A model generated the notes under the pieces. The model did not search any database. It was not told the origin of the DNA and saw only the letters and a list, made by a program, of their open reading frames with translations. Shown here piece after piece: positions 8,696 through 16,690 of a stretch of 64,000 bases of DNA. A program made the translations under genes and the position numbers. The stretch covers positions 1,488,001-1,552,000 of the forward strand of contig NZ_AP023243.1 in the NCBI RefSeq assembly GCF_016756495.1. The letters run 5' to 3'. Positions within the stretch are counted from its first letter, which is position 1. Every line of letters starts with the position of its first letter. This DNA comes from Mesorhizobium sp. 113-3-3 (lineage in GTDB: Bacteria; Pseudomonadota; Alphaproteobacteria; Rhizobiales; Rhizobiaceae).

Positions 8696-8959
8696 CTAAG
8701 CTTCCCAGAATTGATCGAGCCAGATGTTCAGTCTCAGGAAGCCGGCATTGCTTACCGTATAGACGCGCCGCGTGCCTTCGGCCTTGGCGTTGACCAGTCC
8801 GGCGTCGAGCAACACTTTCAGATGCTGTGATACGGCCGGGCGTGAGACTGGCAACCCGGCCGCCAACTCGTTGACGGTCTTCGGACCGCGTCGAAGTTCT
8901 TCCAGAAGGTGGCGCCGATTGGGGTCGGCGATCGCCATGAAGGCGTCGGAAAACATCAT
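8696..8959 (-). CDS. ArsR family winged-helix regulator (short)
   Basis: An 87-residue ArsR protein: FMAIADPNRRHLLEELRRG, NELAAGLPVSRPAVSQHLKVLLDAGLV and the EGTRRVYTV wing. It has no metal-binding cysteines. It is transcribed towards the exported-protein gene and away from the MFS gene behind it. It most resembles regulators that control a neighbouring SRPBCC or transporter gene; the target here is not evident. Confidence 0.88.
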   Translation of the reverse strand: MMFSDAFMAIADPNRRHLLEELRRGPKTVNELAAGLPVSRPAVSQHLKVLLDAGLVNAKAEGTRRVYTVSNAGFLRLNIWLDQFWEA

Positions 8960-8990
8960 GCCTCATTTGTGAGGCAAAGTTTTTCGAATC

Positions 8991-10238
8991 TCAACTGTCT
9001 GCTTCTGCTTTTCTTCTTGGATCAAGCCGCAATGCTTCCGGCGTCACGGAGCGGTCGGCCGGCTGCGTCTTGAAGGCGTCGCGATCGCCGATCGGAACCG
9101 GAGCACGGCGGCTGATGCGCAGCAGCGTGTAGCCGGCCAGCGACAGATGCGCGAAGGCGGTCGCCAGGAACAGGCCCTCCGGGCGCATCCAGCCCATCAG
9201 CGCCGCCGCCAGCAAAGGCCCGATCATAGTGCCGAAGCCGTAAAGCAGCAGCAGTCCGCCTGACACTTTGACGAAGTCCTCGGCACGGGCGTGGTCGTTG
9301 GCATGCGCCACGGCGATCGAATAGAGCGTGTAGGCGAAGGCGCCGTAGGCGGCGGTGAAGACGATGACGAAGACGCCGGAGCGCGGCTCGAAGAGGAAGA
9401 TCAGAAGCGCGAACAGCGCCGCGCCGAAGGCTGCGCCGGCCAGCACGAAACGCCGGTCGGTCTTGTCGGAGAGACGCCCGGCCGGCAGCTGCATGGCGGC
9501 GCCGGCGACGACGACAAGGCTCATCATCAAGGCGATTTCGGCGGTGGAAATGCCGATGCGAGCGCCGTAGACCGCACCCAGCGTGCCCCAGGCGCCGTTG
9601 GCGATGCCGATCAAAAGGCAGGCGATCGCCGACACAGGGGAGTTGGCGTAGAGCCCCTTGACGTCGAGCTTGACGTCCTGCAGCGGCTTGGGGTGCGACG
9701 CTGTCGAAACCGCGGTCGGGATCAGCGAGAGGCAGAACAGGATGCCGGTGATCATGAACAGCGACGCGGATTTCACGTCACCGCCGGCGACGATCATCTG
9801 TCCGCCCATGATCGAGGCGTAGGTGACCATCATATAGAGGCCGAAGACAGTTCCGCGGTTCTCGTTGGTGGCTTTCTCGTTCAGCCAGCTTTCGATGACC
9901 ATGAAGGCGCCGGCCATGGTGAAGCCGGTGAAGGCGCGCAGCAGGATCCAGACATATTCATCGATGATCAGGCCGGTGAGCAGGGCCACGATGGCTCCGG
10001 ACGCGGCAAAGGCGCCGAAGGCGCGCACATGTCCCGCGCGGCGCACGATGCGCGGGGCAAAGAAGCAGCCGGTGACGAAGCCGCCGGCCCAGGCCGTGCC
10101 CATCAGGCCGAGCGACGCGGTGGAGAACCCTTCCACCTGGCCGCGCAGGGGCAACAGCAGCCCATGCAGGCCAGATGCCGCCAACAGGAAGGCAGTGCCG
10201 CGAAGCAGGGAGAGGATCGGTCGGTAGGATGCGAGCAT
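8991..10238 (-). CDS. MFS transporter
   Basis: A 415-residue polytopic membrane protein with about 12 hydrophobic segments. The typical MFS loop motifs are AGRLSDKTDRR after helix 8 and RIVRRAGHVRAFG between helices 2 and 3. The start at 10238 (MLASYRPILSLLRG) is the best; an upstream ATG at 10292 is possible. The sequence style (AWAGGFVTGC, ESWLNEKATNENRGTVFGLYM) matches the YcaD-like/UMF subgroup whose substrates are unknown. Confidence 0.9.
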   Translation of the reverse strand: MLASYRPILSLLRGTAFLLAASGLHGLLLPLRGQVEGFSTASLGLMGTAWAGGFVTGCFFAPRIVRRAGHVRAFGAFAASGAIVALLTGLIIDEYVWILLRAFTGFTMAGAFMVIESWLNEKATNENRGTVFGLYMMVTYASIMGGQMIVAGGDVKSASLFMITGILFCLSLIPTAVSTASHPKPLQDVKLDVKGLYANSPVSAIACLLIGIANGAWGTLGAVYGARIGISTAEIALMMSLVVVAGAAMQLPAGRLSDKTDRRFVLAGAAFGAALFALLIFLFEPRSGVFVIVFTAAYGAFAYTLYSIAVAHANDHARAEDFVKVSGGLLLLYGFGTMIGPLLAAALMGWMRPEGLFLATAFAHLSLAGYTLLRISRRAPVPIGDRDAFKTQPADRSVTPEALRLDPRRKAEADS

Positions 10239-10330
10239 TTTTTGATCCGGCTGGACTCTGAAAGGGATGGCAGGGTCTGAAGACAGTCGCATTCCGGCTT
10301 TTCAGCGGCGAGCCGTCCCGCCCCGGTCCT

Positions 10331-10525
10331 CTATCCGCGGCGGAAAAGTGCTTCGGCGGCCGATTTGGTGTTGTCCTTGGCCTTGAGCTCCGCTTCCAGC
10401 CTGGCGATTTCTTCGCGCAATATGCCGATGCGCTCCGACAGCTCGCCGACGGAAAGCAGCGACAGATCCTGCCCGATCTCGTGCGGACGCGCCTTCTTCT
10501 TGGGTTCGTCGTTGAAGATCGCCAT
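10331..10525 (-). CDS. DUF1192 family protein
   Basis: A 64-residue cytosolic protein: AIFNDEPKKK at the N-terminus, then a leucine/isoleucine coiled coil SVGELSERIGILREEIARLE and an SAAEALFRRG ending. This is the DUF1192 signature found throughout Rhizobiales. A GGAGGAG ribosome site precedes the ATG. The function is unknown. It is divergent from the quinone oxidoreductase gene. Confidence 0.88.
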   Translation of the reverse strand: MAIFNDEPKKKARPHEIGQDLSLLSVGELSERIGILREEIARLEAELKAKDNTKSAAEALFRRG

Positions 10526-10647
10526 CGTTGCTCCTCCTCCGCCACACCAGATTGGCCATTTGCCTGATTTGGCAATGAGCATACATAGGGCAAGGGTGTG
10601 GATGCAAACAGCCGGTAAGAATGCGGCGAGGAAAGACGGGAAACTTC

Positions 10648-11658
10648 ATGGCGAGCGGACAGAAAATTCCGGCAAGGATGACGGCAATTGCAATCTCGGA
10701 GCCGGGTGGTCCACGGGTGCTGAAACCGGAGACGCGCGATGTCCCTTTGCCCGGCCCCGGCGAGATCCTGATCAAGGTGCATGCCGCCGGCGTCAACCGG
10801 CCCGACGTGCAGCAGCGCAAGGGCGCCTATCCGCCGCCGCCCGGCGCATCGGACCTGCCGGGCCTCGAAGTCTCGGGCGAAGTGGCCGCGCTTGGCGACG
10901 ATATTTCGCGTTGGCGCATCGGCGACCGGGTATGCGCGCTGACCCCCGGCGGCGGCTATGCCGAATATGTCAAGGTTCACACCGGCAGCGTGCTGCCGCT
11001 GCCCGCCGGCTTCACCCATACGGAAGCAGCGGCCGTGCCGGAAAACTATTTCACCGTCTGGCACAATGTGTTCGAACGCGGGGGTCTGAAGAAAGGCGAG
11101 ACGCTGCTGGTGCATGGCGGCTCGTCGGGCATCGGCACGACAGCGATCCAGCTCGCGTCGGCCTTCGGCGCCTATGTCATCACCACTGCTGGCAGCAAGG
11201 AAAAATGCGACGCCTGCCTGAAGCTCGGTGCCGACCGCGCGATCAACTATCGCGAGGAGGATTTCGTCAAGGCGGTCAAGGAGGCGACGGACGGCAAGGG
11301 CGCCAATGTCATCCTCGACATGGTCGGCGGTGACTATGTCCAGCGAAACTATGAGGCCGCCGCGGTCGAAGGCCGCATCGTGCAGATCGCCGTGCAGGCC
11401 GGCGCTGTCGCCAGCGCCGATTTCTCCAAGATCATGGTCAAGCGGCTGACCCACACCGGTTCGACGCTGCGGCCGCGCACCGTCGAGTTCAAGGCGGCGA
11501 TCGCGGCGGCGCTGGAAGCGCAGGTCTGGCCGCTGCTCGGCACGCGCAAGGTGGCTCCCGTCATGGACATGATCTACCCGCTCACCGATGCCTGGCGCGC
11601 GCATGAGCGCATGGAGGAAGGCGAGCATATCGGCAAGATCGTGCTCGACGTCGGCTAG
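10648..11658 (+). CDS. NAD(P)H quinone oxidoreductase, zeta-crystallin/PIG3 type
   Basis: A 336-residue MDR-superfamily enzyme without the structural-zinc cysteines. Key features are the GroES-like domain (VHAAGVNRPDVQQRKG, 'YPPPPGASDLPGLEVSGEV'), the coenzyme-binding GGSSGIGTTAIQLA motif and GADRAINYREEDF. It should reduce quinones with NADPH, probably detoxifying redox cyclers. ATG 10648 has a GGG-type site; ATG 10678 (MTAIAISEPGG) is an alternative that fits many homologues. It is divergent from DUF1192. Confidence 0.9.
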   Translation: MASGQKIPARMTAIAISEPGGPRVLKPETRDVPLPGPGEILIKVHAAGVNRPDVQQRKGAYPPPPGASDLPGLEVSGEVAALGDDISRWRIGDRVCALTPGGGYAEYVKVHTGSVLPLPAGFTHTEAAAVPENYFTVWHNVFERGGLKKGETLLVHGGSSGIGTTAIQLASAFGAYVITTAGSKEKCDACLKLGADRAINYREEDFVKAVKEATDGKGANVILDMVGGDYVQRNYEAAAVEGRIVQIAVQAGAVASADFSKIMVKRLTHTGSTLRPRTVEFKAAIAAALEAQVWPLLGTRKVAPVMDMIYPLTDAWRAHERMEEGEHIGKIVLDVG

Positions 11659-11735
11659 GACGGCATCACCTGAATCTCGGCGCTTCCGCCCCCTGCCTAC
11701 AAGATGAACAGAAGCTTAATGGTGCAATGCAGCAT

Positions 11736-11754
11736 TTGCATCATTGCTATGCAA
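11736..11754. promoter_or_regulatory. LysR-type operator-like palindrome upstream of DUF1127
   Basis: TTGCAT - 7 bases - ATGCAA is a perfect 6-bp inverted repeat of the T-N11-A kind. A second, overlapping pair (GCAATG / CATTGC, 11724-11747) shares its left part. The element lies about 77 bp before the DUF1127 start. Confidence 0.45.
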
Positions 11755-11830
11755 AATCGGCCGTTCAAGTCCTCATCGATGATCACTATCTGTGCAGCAT
11801 CGAAACGAACACCCCATCAGGAGGACCACC

Positions 11831-11971
11831 ATGAACCCGATCCGCGCTTTCCGTAACTGGCGCATGTACAACGAGACCGTGCGCGAACTGAACCGTCTCA
11901 ACGCACGTCAGCTCCACGATCTCGGCATCAACCGCGCCGACATCGAACGGATCGCCCGCCAGGCGATCTGA
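11831..11971 (+). CDS. DUF1127 mini-protein
   Basis: A 46-residue arginine-rich protein: MNPIRAFRNWRMYNETVREL, then LNARQLHDLGINRADIERIARQAI. This is the DUF1127 (YjiS-like) domain, which in other alphaproteobacteria affects phosphate, carbon or RNA-turnover responses. GGAGGACCACC precedes the ATG. It is too short for most gene finders. A stem-loop (11984-12001) follows 12 bp after the stop. Confidence 0.9.
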   Translation: MNPIRAFRNWRMYNETVRELNRLNARQLHDLGINRADIERIARQAI

Positions 11972-11983
11972 CATCAAGCACGA

Positions 11984-12001
11984 CCCGGCCGCAGGGCCGG
12001 G
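11984..12001 (+). terminator. GC hairpin behind DUF1127
   Basis: CCCGGCC / GGCCGGG with a 4-base loop, 13 bp after the stop codon. No T run follows, so it may only stabilise the 3' end; a stronger terminator lies at 12054. Confidence 0.5.
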
Positions 12002-12053
12002 CTCATGCTGAGAAGTAGAGCCGTCGCAGACGTTTCCCGTTTCCGGTTCCGAG

Positions 12054-12088
12054 CCCGCTGGACCCCGTCCAGCGGGTTTTGTCTTTTT
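12054..12088 (+). terminator. Intrinsic terminator downstream of DUF1127
   Basis: A perfect 10-bp stem (CCCGCTGGAC / GTCCAGCGGG) with a CCC loop is followed by TTTTGTCTTTTT. The 12002-12053 stretch between the two hairpins could be a short RNA tail. No gene is seen in 11972-12344. Confidence 0.88.
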
Positions 12089-12285
12089 GGGCCGCAGGCA
12101 ATTGCAGGGTCGCGCGCAGCACTTCCGCGGCCTGCTCAAAGTGCCCGTCCCCTTGGCTGACGACGCTGGCGGCCTAGCCTTTTGAACGCGCTTGCCGGTT
12201 CCCGAACGCATCGGGGCAGCCGCGCCTCCAAAAACATTGCGAAACAGCAAGGGAACGGTTATACAGGCCGCGAATTTCCCATTTT

Positions 12286-12322
12286 GGTGGCTCTAAACCA
12301 CCGCCCGCGCGGGAACGCGGGC
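12286..12322 (+). other. Two stem-loops in the trcR leader
   Basis: GGTGG / CCACC (12286-12302) is directly followed by GCCCGCG / CGCGGGC (12303-12322). They sit 23 bases before the trcR ATG, after an ATACAGG -10-like stretch at 12261. They may control translation or mRNA stability. Confidence 0.4.
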
Positions 12323-12344
12323 GAACGAGAAGGATTTTTCTAAA

Positions 12345-13037
12345 ATGGCCAATACGCTGCTGATGCCCAAGGCGACCGCCGTCTGGCTGGTCGACAACAC
12401 CGCGCTCTCCTTCGAGCAGATCGCGCAGTTCTGCGGGCTGCATCCGCTCGAGGTCAAGGCGATCGCCGATGGCGAATCGGCGCAAGGCATCAAGGGCATG
12501 GACCCGATCATGACCGGCCAGCTGACCCGCGACGAGATCGCGCGCGCCGAGAAGGACCCGAACCAGCGCCTGAAGCTTTCCGACCCCAAGGTGCGGGTGC
12601 CGGAATCCAAGCGCAAGGGTCCGCGCTACACGCCGCTGTCGAAGCGCCAGGACCGGCCGAACGCCATTCTTTGGCTGGTGCGCAACCATCCCGAACTCAA
12701 GGACGCGCAGATTTCGCGTCTCGTCGGCACCACCAAGTCGACGATCGAGCAGATCCGTGAACGCAAGCACTGGAACTCGGCCAATCTGCAGCCGATGGAT
12801 CCGGTGACGCTGGGTCTCGCCTCGCAGATCGACCTCGACATGGAAGTCAACCGCGCCTCGCGCGGCCGCGAACAGGCGCAGCCGGTCGGCGACACGCTGC
12901 TGCCGGCGGCCCTGACCGAGCGGCTAGTGCCGGCTCCGGAAAAGCCGAAGGACGAGGATGCCGAACTCGACGCCAACGCCGTGTTCGCCAAGCTCTCGGC
13001 GCTGAAGTCGAAGAACGAAGACGCCGACGACGAATAA
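12345..13037 (+). CDS. trcR: Cell cycle transcriptional regulator TrcR (DUF1013)
   Basis: A 230-residue DUF1013 protein, highly conserved in alphaproteobacteria. The N-terminus is MPKATAVWLVDNTALSFEQI with the HTH-like AQFCGLHPLEVKAIADGE; the middle block is SKRKGPRYTPLSKRQDRPNA followed by the HTH-like ISRLVGTTKSTIEQI. The C-terminal tail is acidic. In Caulobacter the homologue is reported as an RNA-polymerase-associated cell cycle regulator. It is a monocistronic gene ending in a strong bidirectional terminator. Confidence 0.92.
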   Translation: MANTLLMPKATAVWLVDNTALSFEQIAQFCGLHPLEVKAIADGESAQGIKGMDPIMTGQLTRDEIARAEKDPNQRLKLSDPKVRVPESKRKGPRYTPLSKRQDRPNAILWLVRNHPELKDAQISRLVGTTKSTIEQIRERKHWNSANLQPMDPVTLGLASQIDLDMEVNRASRGREQAQPVGDTLLPAALTERLVPAPEKPKDEDAELDANAVFAKLSALKSKNEDADDE

Positions 13038-13055
13038 GGTCCAAGACAGACCGAC

Positions 13056-13084
13056 AAAAAAGCCCGCTTCGAGCGGGCTTTTTT
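13056..13084. terminator. Bidirectional terminator between trcR and WYL regulator
   Basis: AGCCCGCT / AGCGGGCT with a 3-base loop is flanked by A and T runs (13056-13060, 13080-13084), so it can stop transcription from both convergent genes. Confidence 0.92.
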
Positions 13085-13099
13085 GTTCCAGACACAGTC

Positions 13100-13819
13100 T
13101 CAGCTTCGCGCCACGCGGTCCGGCGCCATGCCATAGTCCTCGCTGCGCTCCACGGCGCGGTAGAAGTCGGCGAGCTGCTTGCCCCGCTCCGGCTTGAAGA
13201 TGCGGCCGGCGATCACCACCGAGGCGATGCGGTCGATGCGAAAGGCGCGGAAGTCGTCGCGCATCTCGCACCAGGCGACCAATGTCCATACCTTGCCCCA
13301 GAACCACAGGCCGAGCGGCCTGATGTCGCGCGCGGTGCCGCGGCCGGCCTCGTCGCAATAGTCGATGGTCAGCACCTGGCGCTTCTCGACGGCGCGCTCG
13401 ATCAGGTCGATCGCCTCACGGGCGGCGTCGCTGACCACCCACATCGGCGTGTGGATCTCGGTGCGGGCGATGCGGTCCTTTTCGGCGTCAGGCAGCACGG
13501 CGCCGATCTTGACCAGCGCCTCGTCGGCGGCCCGCGCCATGGCGGCGCCGCCAAAGGCACGCACCATGCGCGCGCCGGCAACCAGCGCCACGATCTCGTC
13601 ACGGGTGAACATCAGCGGCGGAAGGTCGAAACCTTCCCTCATCATGTAGCCGACACCAGCCTCGCCATCGATCGGCACTCCGGTCGATTGCAGGTCGGCT
13701 ATGTCGCGATAGATGGTTCGCTCGGAAACCTCGAGCCACGTGCCGAGCTTCTGGGCGGTGACCAGACGGCCACCCCGCAGATGCTGCACGATCTGAAAGA
13801 GCCTGTCGGCGCGGCGCAT
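13100..13819 (-). CDS. YafY-type HTH/WYL domain regulator
   Basis: A 239-residue regulator: an HTH_11 domain (RRADRLFQIVQHLRGGRLVT, LEVSERTIYRDIADLQ) and a C-terminal WYL domain with RDIRPLGLWFWGKVWTLVAWCEMRDDFRAFRIDRI. WYL domains sense nucleotides or other ligands and often act on adjacent small-molecule enzyme genes. Just upstream are MGMT-like, DJ-1 and DUF1127-like genes that carry a shared 26-bp palindrome; the regulator is a candidate to bind it. Confidence 0.9.
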   Translation of the reverse strand: MRRADRLFQIVQHLRGGRLVTAQKLGTWLEVSERTIYRDIADLQSTGVPIDGEAGVGYMMREGFDLPPLMFTRDEIVALVAGARMVRAFGGAAMARAADEALVKIGAVLPDAEKDRIARTEIHTPMWVVSDAAREAIDLIERAVEKRQVLTIDYCDEAGRGTARDIRPLGLWFWGKVWTLVAWCEMRDDFRAFRIDRIASVVIAGRIFKPERGKQLADFYRAVERSEDYGMAPDRVARS

Positions 13820-13886
13820 CGTTTGCTTCCCCAGTATTGTTGCTGGAGCGGCTCCTGGACCGGAGCCACTCCCAGACGACGTGCAA

Positions 13887-14294
13887 TTACGGTTTCAGTC
13901 CTTCGCGCTTGCGCTGCGCGGCGACAAATTCCGCGCCAAAGGACAGTTTCTTCGTTGTCGGTGTCTTCGCATCAAGTACGCGCCAGAAGGGCGTGACGTC
14001 GTTCAGCGTCATGCCGCGCTCGAGGTCTTCCCTGGCGGCTTCGGCAACCGTGCGCAGATGATAGCCGATGGTCACCGGACATGTCACTTCGGCGCCGTGT
14101 TCGATGGCAAGAGCGGTGCGCAGCGCGCGGATATCCATCTCGACGCCTTTGGGAATCGAGCGGATGAAATCGTCGACCTGGCGGGCGGTCGGCACCAGCA
14201 TAGGCTGGCCCTCGACCACGTCACCCACCGTGCGCGGCGTTGGTTTCACGCCGTTGATGCCGGGCGTGTTCAGCCTGTCGTTCCAACTTTTCAT
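13887..14294 (-). CDS. MGMT-family-like protein lacking the PCHR motif
   Basis: A 135-residue protein resembling the alkyltransferase-like/MGMT DNA-binding family: PTARQVDDFIRSIPKG (39-50), then DIRALRTALAIEHGAEVTCPVT, TPFWRVLD (101-108) and LSFGAEFVAAQRKREGL. The canonical active site PCHRV is replaced by TPFWR. The only cysteine in this part is C72 (TCPVT), so classic alkyl transfer from O6-methylguanine is doubtful. The start at 14294 has a GAGAG site; it lies about 50 bp from the 26-bp palindrome. Confidence 0.75.
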   Translation of the reverse strand: MKSWNDRLNTPGINGVKPTPRTVGDVVEGQPMLVPTARQVDDFIRSIPKGVEMDIRALRTALAIEHGAEVTCPVTIGYHLRTVAEAAREDLERGMTLNDVTPFWRVLDAKTPTTKKLSFGAEFVAAQRKREGLKP

Positions 14295-14343
14295 CGGTCG
14301 TTCTCTCGGGCCGGCCATGCGCACTATCTCACCATCGCACGTC

Positions 14344-14369
14344 CCTCCTGACAGCATACTGTCAGGAGG
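14344..14369. promoter_or_regulatory. 26-bp palindrome, copy 1
   Basis: A perfect 11-bp inverted repeat (CCTCCTGACAG / CTGTCAGGAGG) around CATA. It lies 50 bp upstream of the MGMT-like start and overlaps the last codons of the DJ-1 gene. A copy with CAGT at the centre occurs at 15246. Confidence 0.7.
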
Positions 14370-14952
14370 CTTCAGCATATTCCCTGGCAAACAGCGTCCG
14401 CATCTGCGCGAGATCGCCGCTTCTTTCGGGATAGAGCGTCTTCAGAAAGGCAAGGGCAAAGGTGCCTGGCGCCGAACCCGGCGCGGACACGATCCTGCCG
14501 TCGGCGACCGCATGCGGCACGTCCTGATAGTTGCCGTCGCCCGCATAGCCGGCTTCGTGTCCGTTGATCCAGTCGCGGCCATTGCTGGTATGTTTGGCTT
14601 GTTCGAATATGCCGGCCCGGGCCAGCGCCAGCGTACCGGCGCAGATGCCGCCGACGACACCGCCGCGCGTTGCGACGGCATTGAGCAATTCGGCGACATC
14701 CGGCGGCGCCTTGCCCGCCCAGTGGTCGGAACCGATGACGGCGACTGCGTCCAGATCGGCATTCTCGTCGACGCCGGCCGCACGGTCGGGCGTCAGCCGA
14801 AAGCCGCTGATTCCGGTCACCGGCTTGCCTTCTGGCGTCAATGACACGGCACGGGCGCCGAACCATTCAACCGCCGAGGCGGCCAGCAAGCCATATTCCC
14901 AGTCGGCAAAACCCTCGATGAAAAGGAAGCCGATTGTCTTCTGATCGGGCAT
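14362..14952 (-). CDS. DJ-1/PfpI family protein
   Basis: A 196-residue class I glutamine amidotransferase-like protein. The nucleophile Cys104 is in GGICAGT, with the preceding acidic residue near E13 (LFIEGFADWEYGLL). GVVGGICAGTLALARAG and RIVSAPGSAPGTFALAFL are typical of the DJ-1/PfpI group. It may be a chaperone, glyoxalase III or deglycase-like stress protein; substrate unknown. The start at 14952 was taken; a longer ATG at 14982 adds ten residues. Confidence 0.9.
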   Translation of the reverse strand: MPDQKTIGFLFIEGFADWEYGLLAASAVEWFGARAVSLTPEGKPVTGISGFRLTPDRAAGVDENADLDAVAVIGSDHWAGKAPPDVAELLNAVATRGGVVGGICAGTLALARAGIFEQAKHTSNGRDWINGHEAGYAGDGNYQDVPHAVADGRIVSAPGSAPGTFALAFLKTLYPERSGDLAQMRTLFAREYAEAS

Positions 14953-15036
14953 AAGCTCGCTCCGTCCCCCAGCGCGCCGCAACTATATCTGGGCATTGGC
15001 GCGCCCATGTCCAATATCAATGTCGAAAAATTCGCC

Positions 15037-15204
15037 TCAATTGCCGCGGGAGCGACGTTCCGCGTACATATCGGGCCAGCCGATGTCCTTGCGGATGTCG
15101 GCGGGCAGCGCGTTCATGAAACGCTGCGTGCGAATTTCGTTGCGCATGGTGCGAACCTTGCCGACATAATGCTGCATGCCGCGCAGGATGGTGAAACCGT
15201 TCAT
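15037..15204 (-). CDS. DUF1127-like mini-protein
   Basis: A 55-residue protein: MNGFTILRGMQHYVGKVRTM, then RNEIRTQRFMNALPADIRKDIGWPDMYAERR. The RxL-ALPADIRKDIGWPD ending is the DUF1127-type motif. AGAGAGGAG precedes the ATG. It is the second such protein in this window (see 11831). The 26-bp palindrome is centred about 54 bp upstream. Confidence 0.8.
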   Translation of the reverse strand: MNGFTILRGMQHYVGKVRTMRNEIRTQRFMNALPADIRKDIGWPDMYAERRSRGN

Positions 15205-15245
15205 GGCTATTCTCCTCTCTCTAACTGGAGGCAGTATCGCACACC

Positions 15246-15271
15246 CCTCCTGACAGCAGTCTGTCAGGAGG
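15246..15271. promoter_or_regulatory. 26-bp palindrome, copy 2
   Basis: CCTCCTGACAG / CTGTCAGGAGG around CAGT; identical to the 14344 element except for two central bases. It lies 42 bp upstream of the DUF1127-like start and 222 bp from the VOC dioxygenase on the other side. Confidence 0.72.
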
Positions 15272-15492
15272 ATGGCAGGGCGCGTGACGATCGTTCCGGC
15301 CGGCGGAAATTGTCCTCGGACCGTGACCTCCGACCAATTCGGGAGCGGCGGATTGTTCACTTTCTGTATGTCGTCGGAGACGGAATTGTTCAATCCACGG
15401 CGACGGACTGTCCGGATAGCCGGCCTTCAGCGAAGCGACCGCAGTTCTGATATGGAAGGAGAAAATTCTTCCCCAAAACCAGGGAGACGACC

Positions 15493-16446
15493 ATGAGCCT
15501 GCAACTGACAGGAATCCACCATCTGACCGCCATCACGGCCAATGCGCCGGGCAATCTTCATTTCTACACGAAGGTGCTAGGCTTGCGACTGGTCAAGAAG
15601 ACGGTGAACCAGGACGACACGTCGGCCTATCATCTTTTCTATGCCGACGGCGAGGCGACGCCAGGCACCGACCTGACCTTCTTCGACTGGCCTGTTGGCC
15701 CCGAGCGGCGCGGCACCCATAGCATCGCGCGGACCAGCCTCAGGGTCGGCAGTCCAGAGAGCCTTGCCTGGTGGAAGCCGCACCTGGCCGGCGAAAATAT
15801 CCCGACAGGAGACATCGCGGACATCGGCGGCTATCCGTCGCTGGATTTCGAGGATCCTGAAGGCCAGCGTCTGCGGCTCGTCAGCGATGGCGGCAAGGGC
15901 GGCAGCCATCCCTGGGCGCAAAGCCCGGTGCCGGCCGAGCATCAGATCCGCGGGCTCGGGCCGATCGTCATTAGCGTTCCGGACATCACCAACACCGAGG
16001 CGGTGCTGACCAGGGTGATGAACATGCGCAAGGGTCGCGACTATGCTTCGCCGGATGGCGAGGGCCAGGTCCATGTCTTCGAAATGGGCGCCGGTGGACC
16101 GGCAGCGGAGCTTCATGTCGCCGTGCAGCCGAGGCTCGCTCCCGCAAGGCAGGGCGCCGGTGCGGTTCACCACGTCGCCTTCAGGGCGCCGGACCAGGAG
16201 ACGCTTCATCAATGGACCGCCCGTCTGGCCGAATTCCGCCTGCCGTCGAGCGGCGAGGTCGAGCGCTATTATTTCCGCTCGCTCTATTTCCGTGAGCCGA
16301 ACGGCATCCTGTTCGAGATCGCCACCGACGGTCCGGGCTTCACCGCCGACGAGCCGCTGGAGACACTGGGCGAAAGCCTGGCCCTGCCGCCGTTCCTCGA
16401 GCCGAAGCGTGCCTCGATCGAAGCCGGCCTCAAGCCGCTGAGGTAG
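15493..16446 (+). CDS. VOC-superfamily ring-cleaving dioxygenase-like protein
   Basis: A 317-residue protein with two glyoxalase/extradiol-dioxygenase modules. The first has GIHHLTAITANAPGNLHFYT, the second AVHHVAFRAPDQETLHQW and FREPNGILFEIATDGPGF. His and Glu ligands of the Fe(II) site are visible (H10/H226 region, E of LFEIA). It resembles the MhqO/CatE-like family that confers resistance to catechol or quinones. The 5' leader contains an AGGGAG ribosome site. It is divergent from the DUF1127-like gene. Confidence 0.88.
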   Translation: MSLQLTGIHHLTAITANAPGNLHFYTKVLGLRLVKKTVNQDDTSAYHLFYADGEATPGTDLTFFDWPVGPERRGTHSIARTSLRVGSPESLAWWKPHLAGENIPTGDIADIGGYPSLDFEDPEGQRLRLVSDGGKGGSHPWAQSPVPAEHQIRGLGPIVISVPDITNTEAVLTRVMNMRKGRDYASPDGEGQVHVFEMGAGGPAAELHVAVQPRLAPARQGAGAVHHVAFRAPDQETLHQWTARLAEFRLPSSGEVERYYFRSLYFREPNGILFEIATDGPGFTADEPLETLGESLALPPFLEPKRASIEAGLKPLR

Positions 16447-16501
16447 ATCCCTGCGCAAGGGCGAGCCGCCACGGCCTGGCATCGTGGCGGTTCGCATGAA
16501 C

Positions 16502-16690
16502 TTTGACAGCCGACCCTGATGCTGGTCAAAAAGGGCGGCATGTCGAAACTCCGCGCGCCCGTTGCCAGGCCATGATCCTCAGCCCGTCGATCAAGCAGAT
16601 CGGTTGGGTCGGTTTGGCGCAGCGGGGCGATTCCCAGGCGTTGGCCATTCTGGCGCTGGCGGCGATCTCGGCTTCGCTCGCTTTCCACAA
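16502..16690 (+). repeat. Diverged duplicate, copy A (5' end of glycosyltransferase gene)
   Basis: This stretch aligns by eye with 18077-18260: both begin TTTGACAGCCG, then have TGCTG-TCAAA, GGCGGCATG and further matches through the ATCAAG/ATCAAA and GGCGATCTCGG/GGCAATCTCGC blocks. Copy A carries a net 1-base loss after the first ATG (16540), which puts that ATG out of frame with the rest. Confidence 0.75.
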
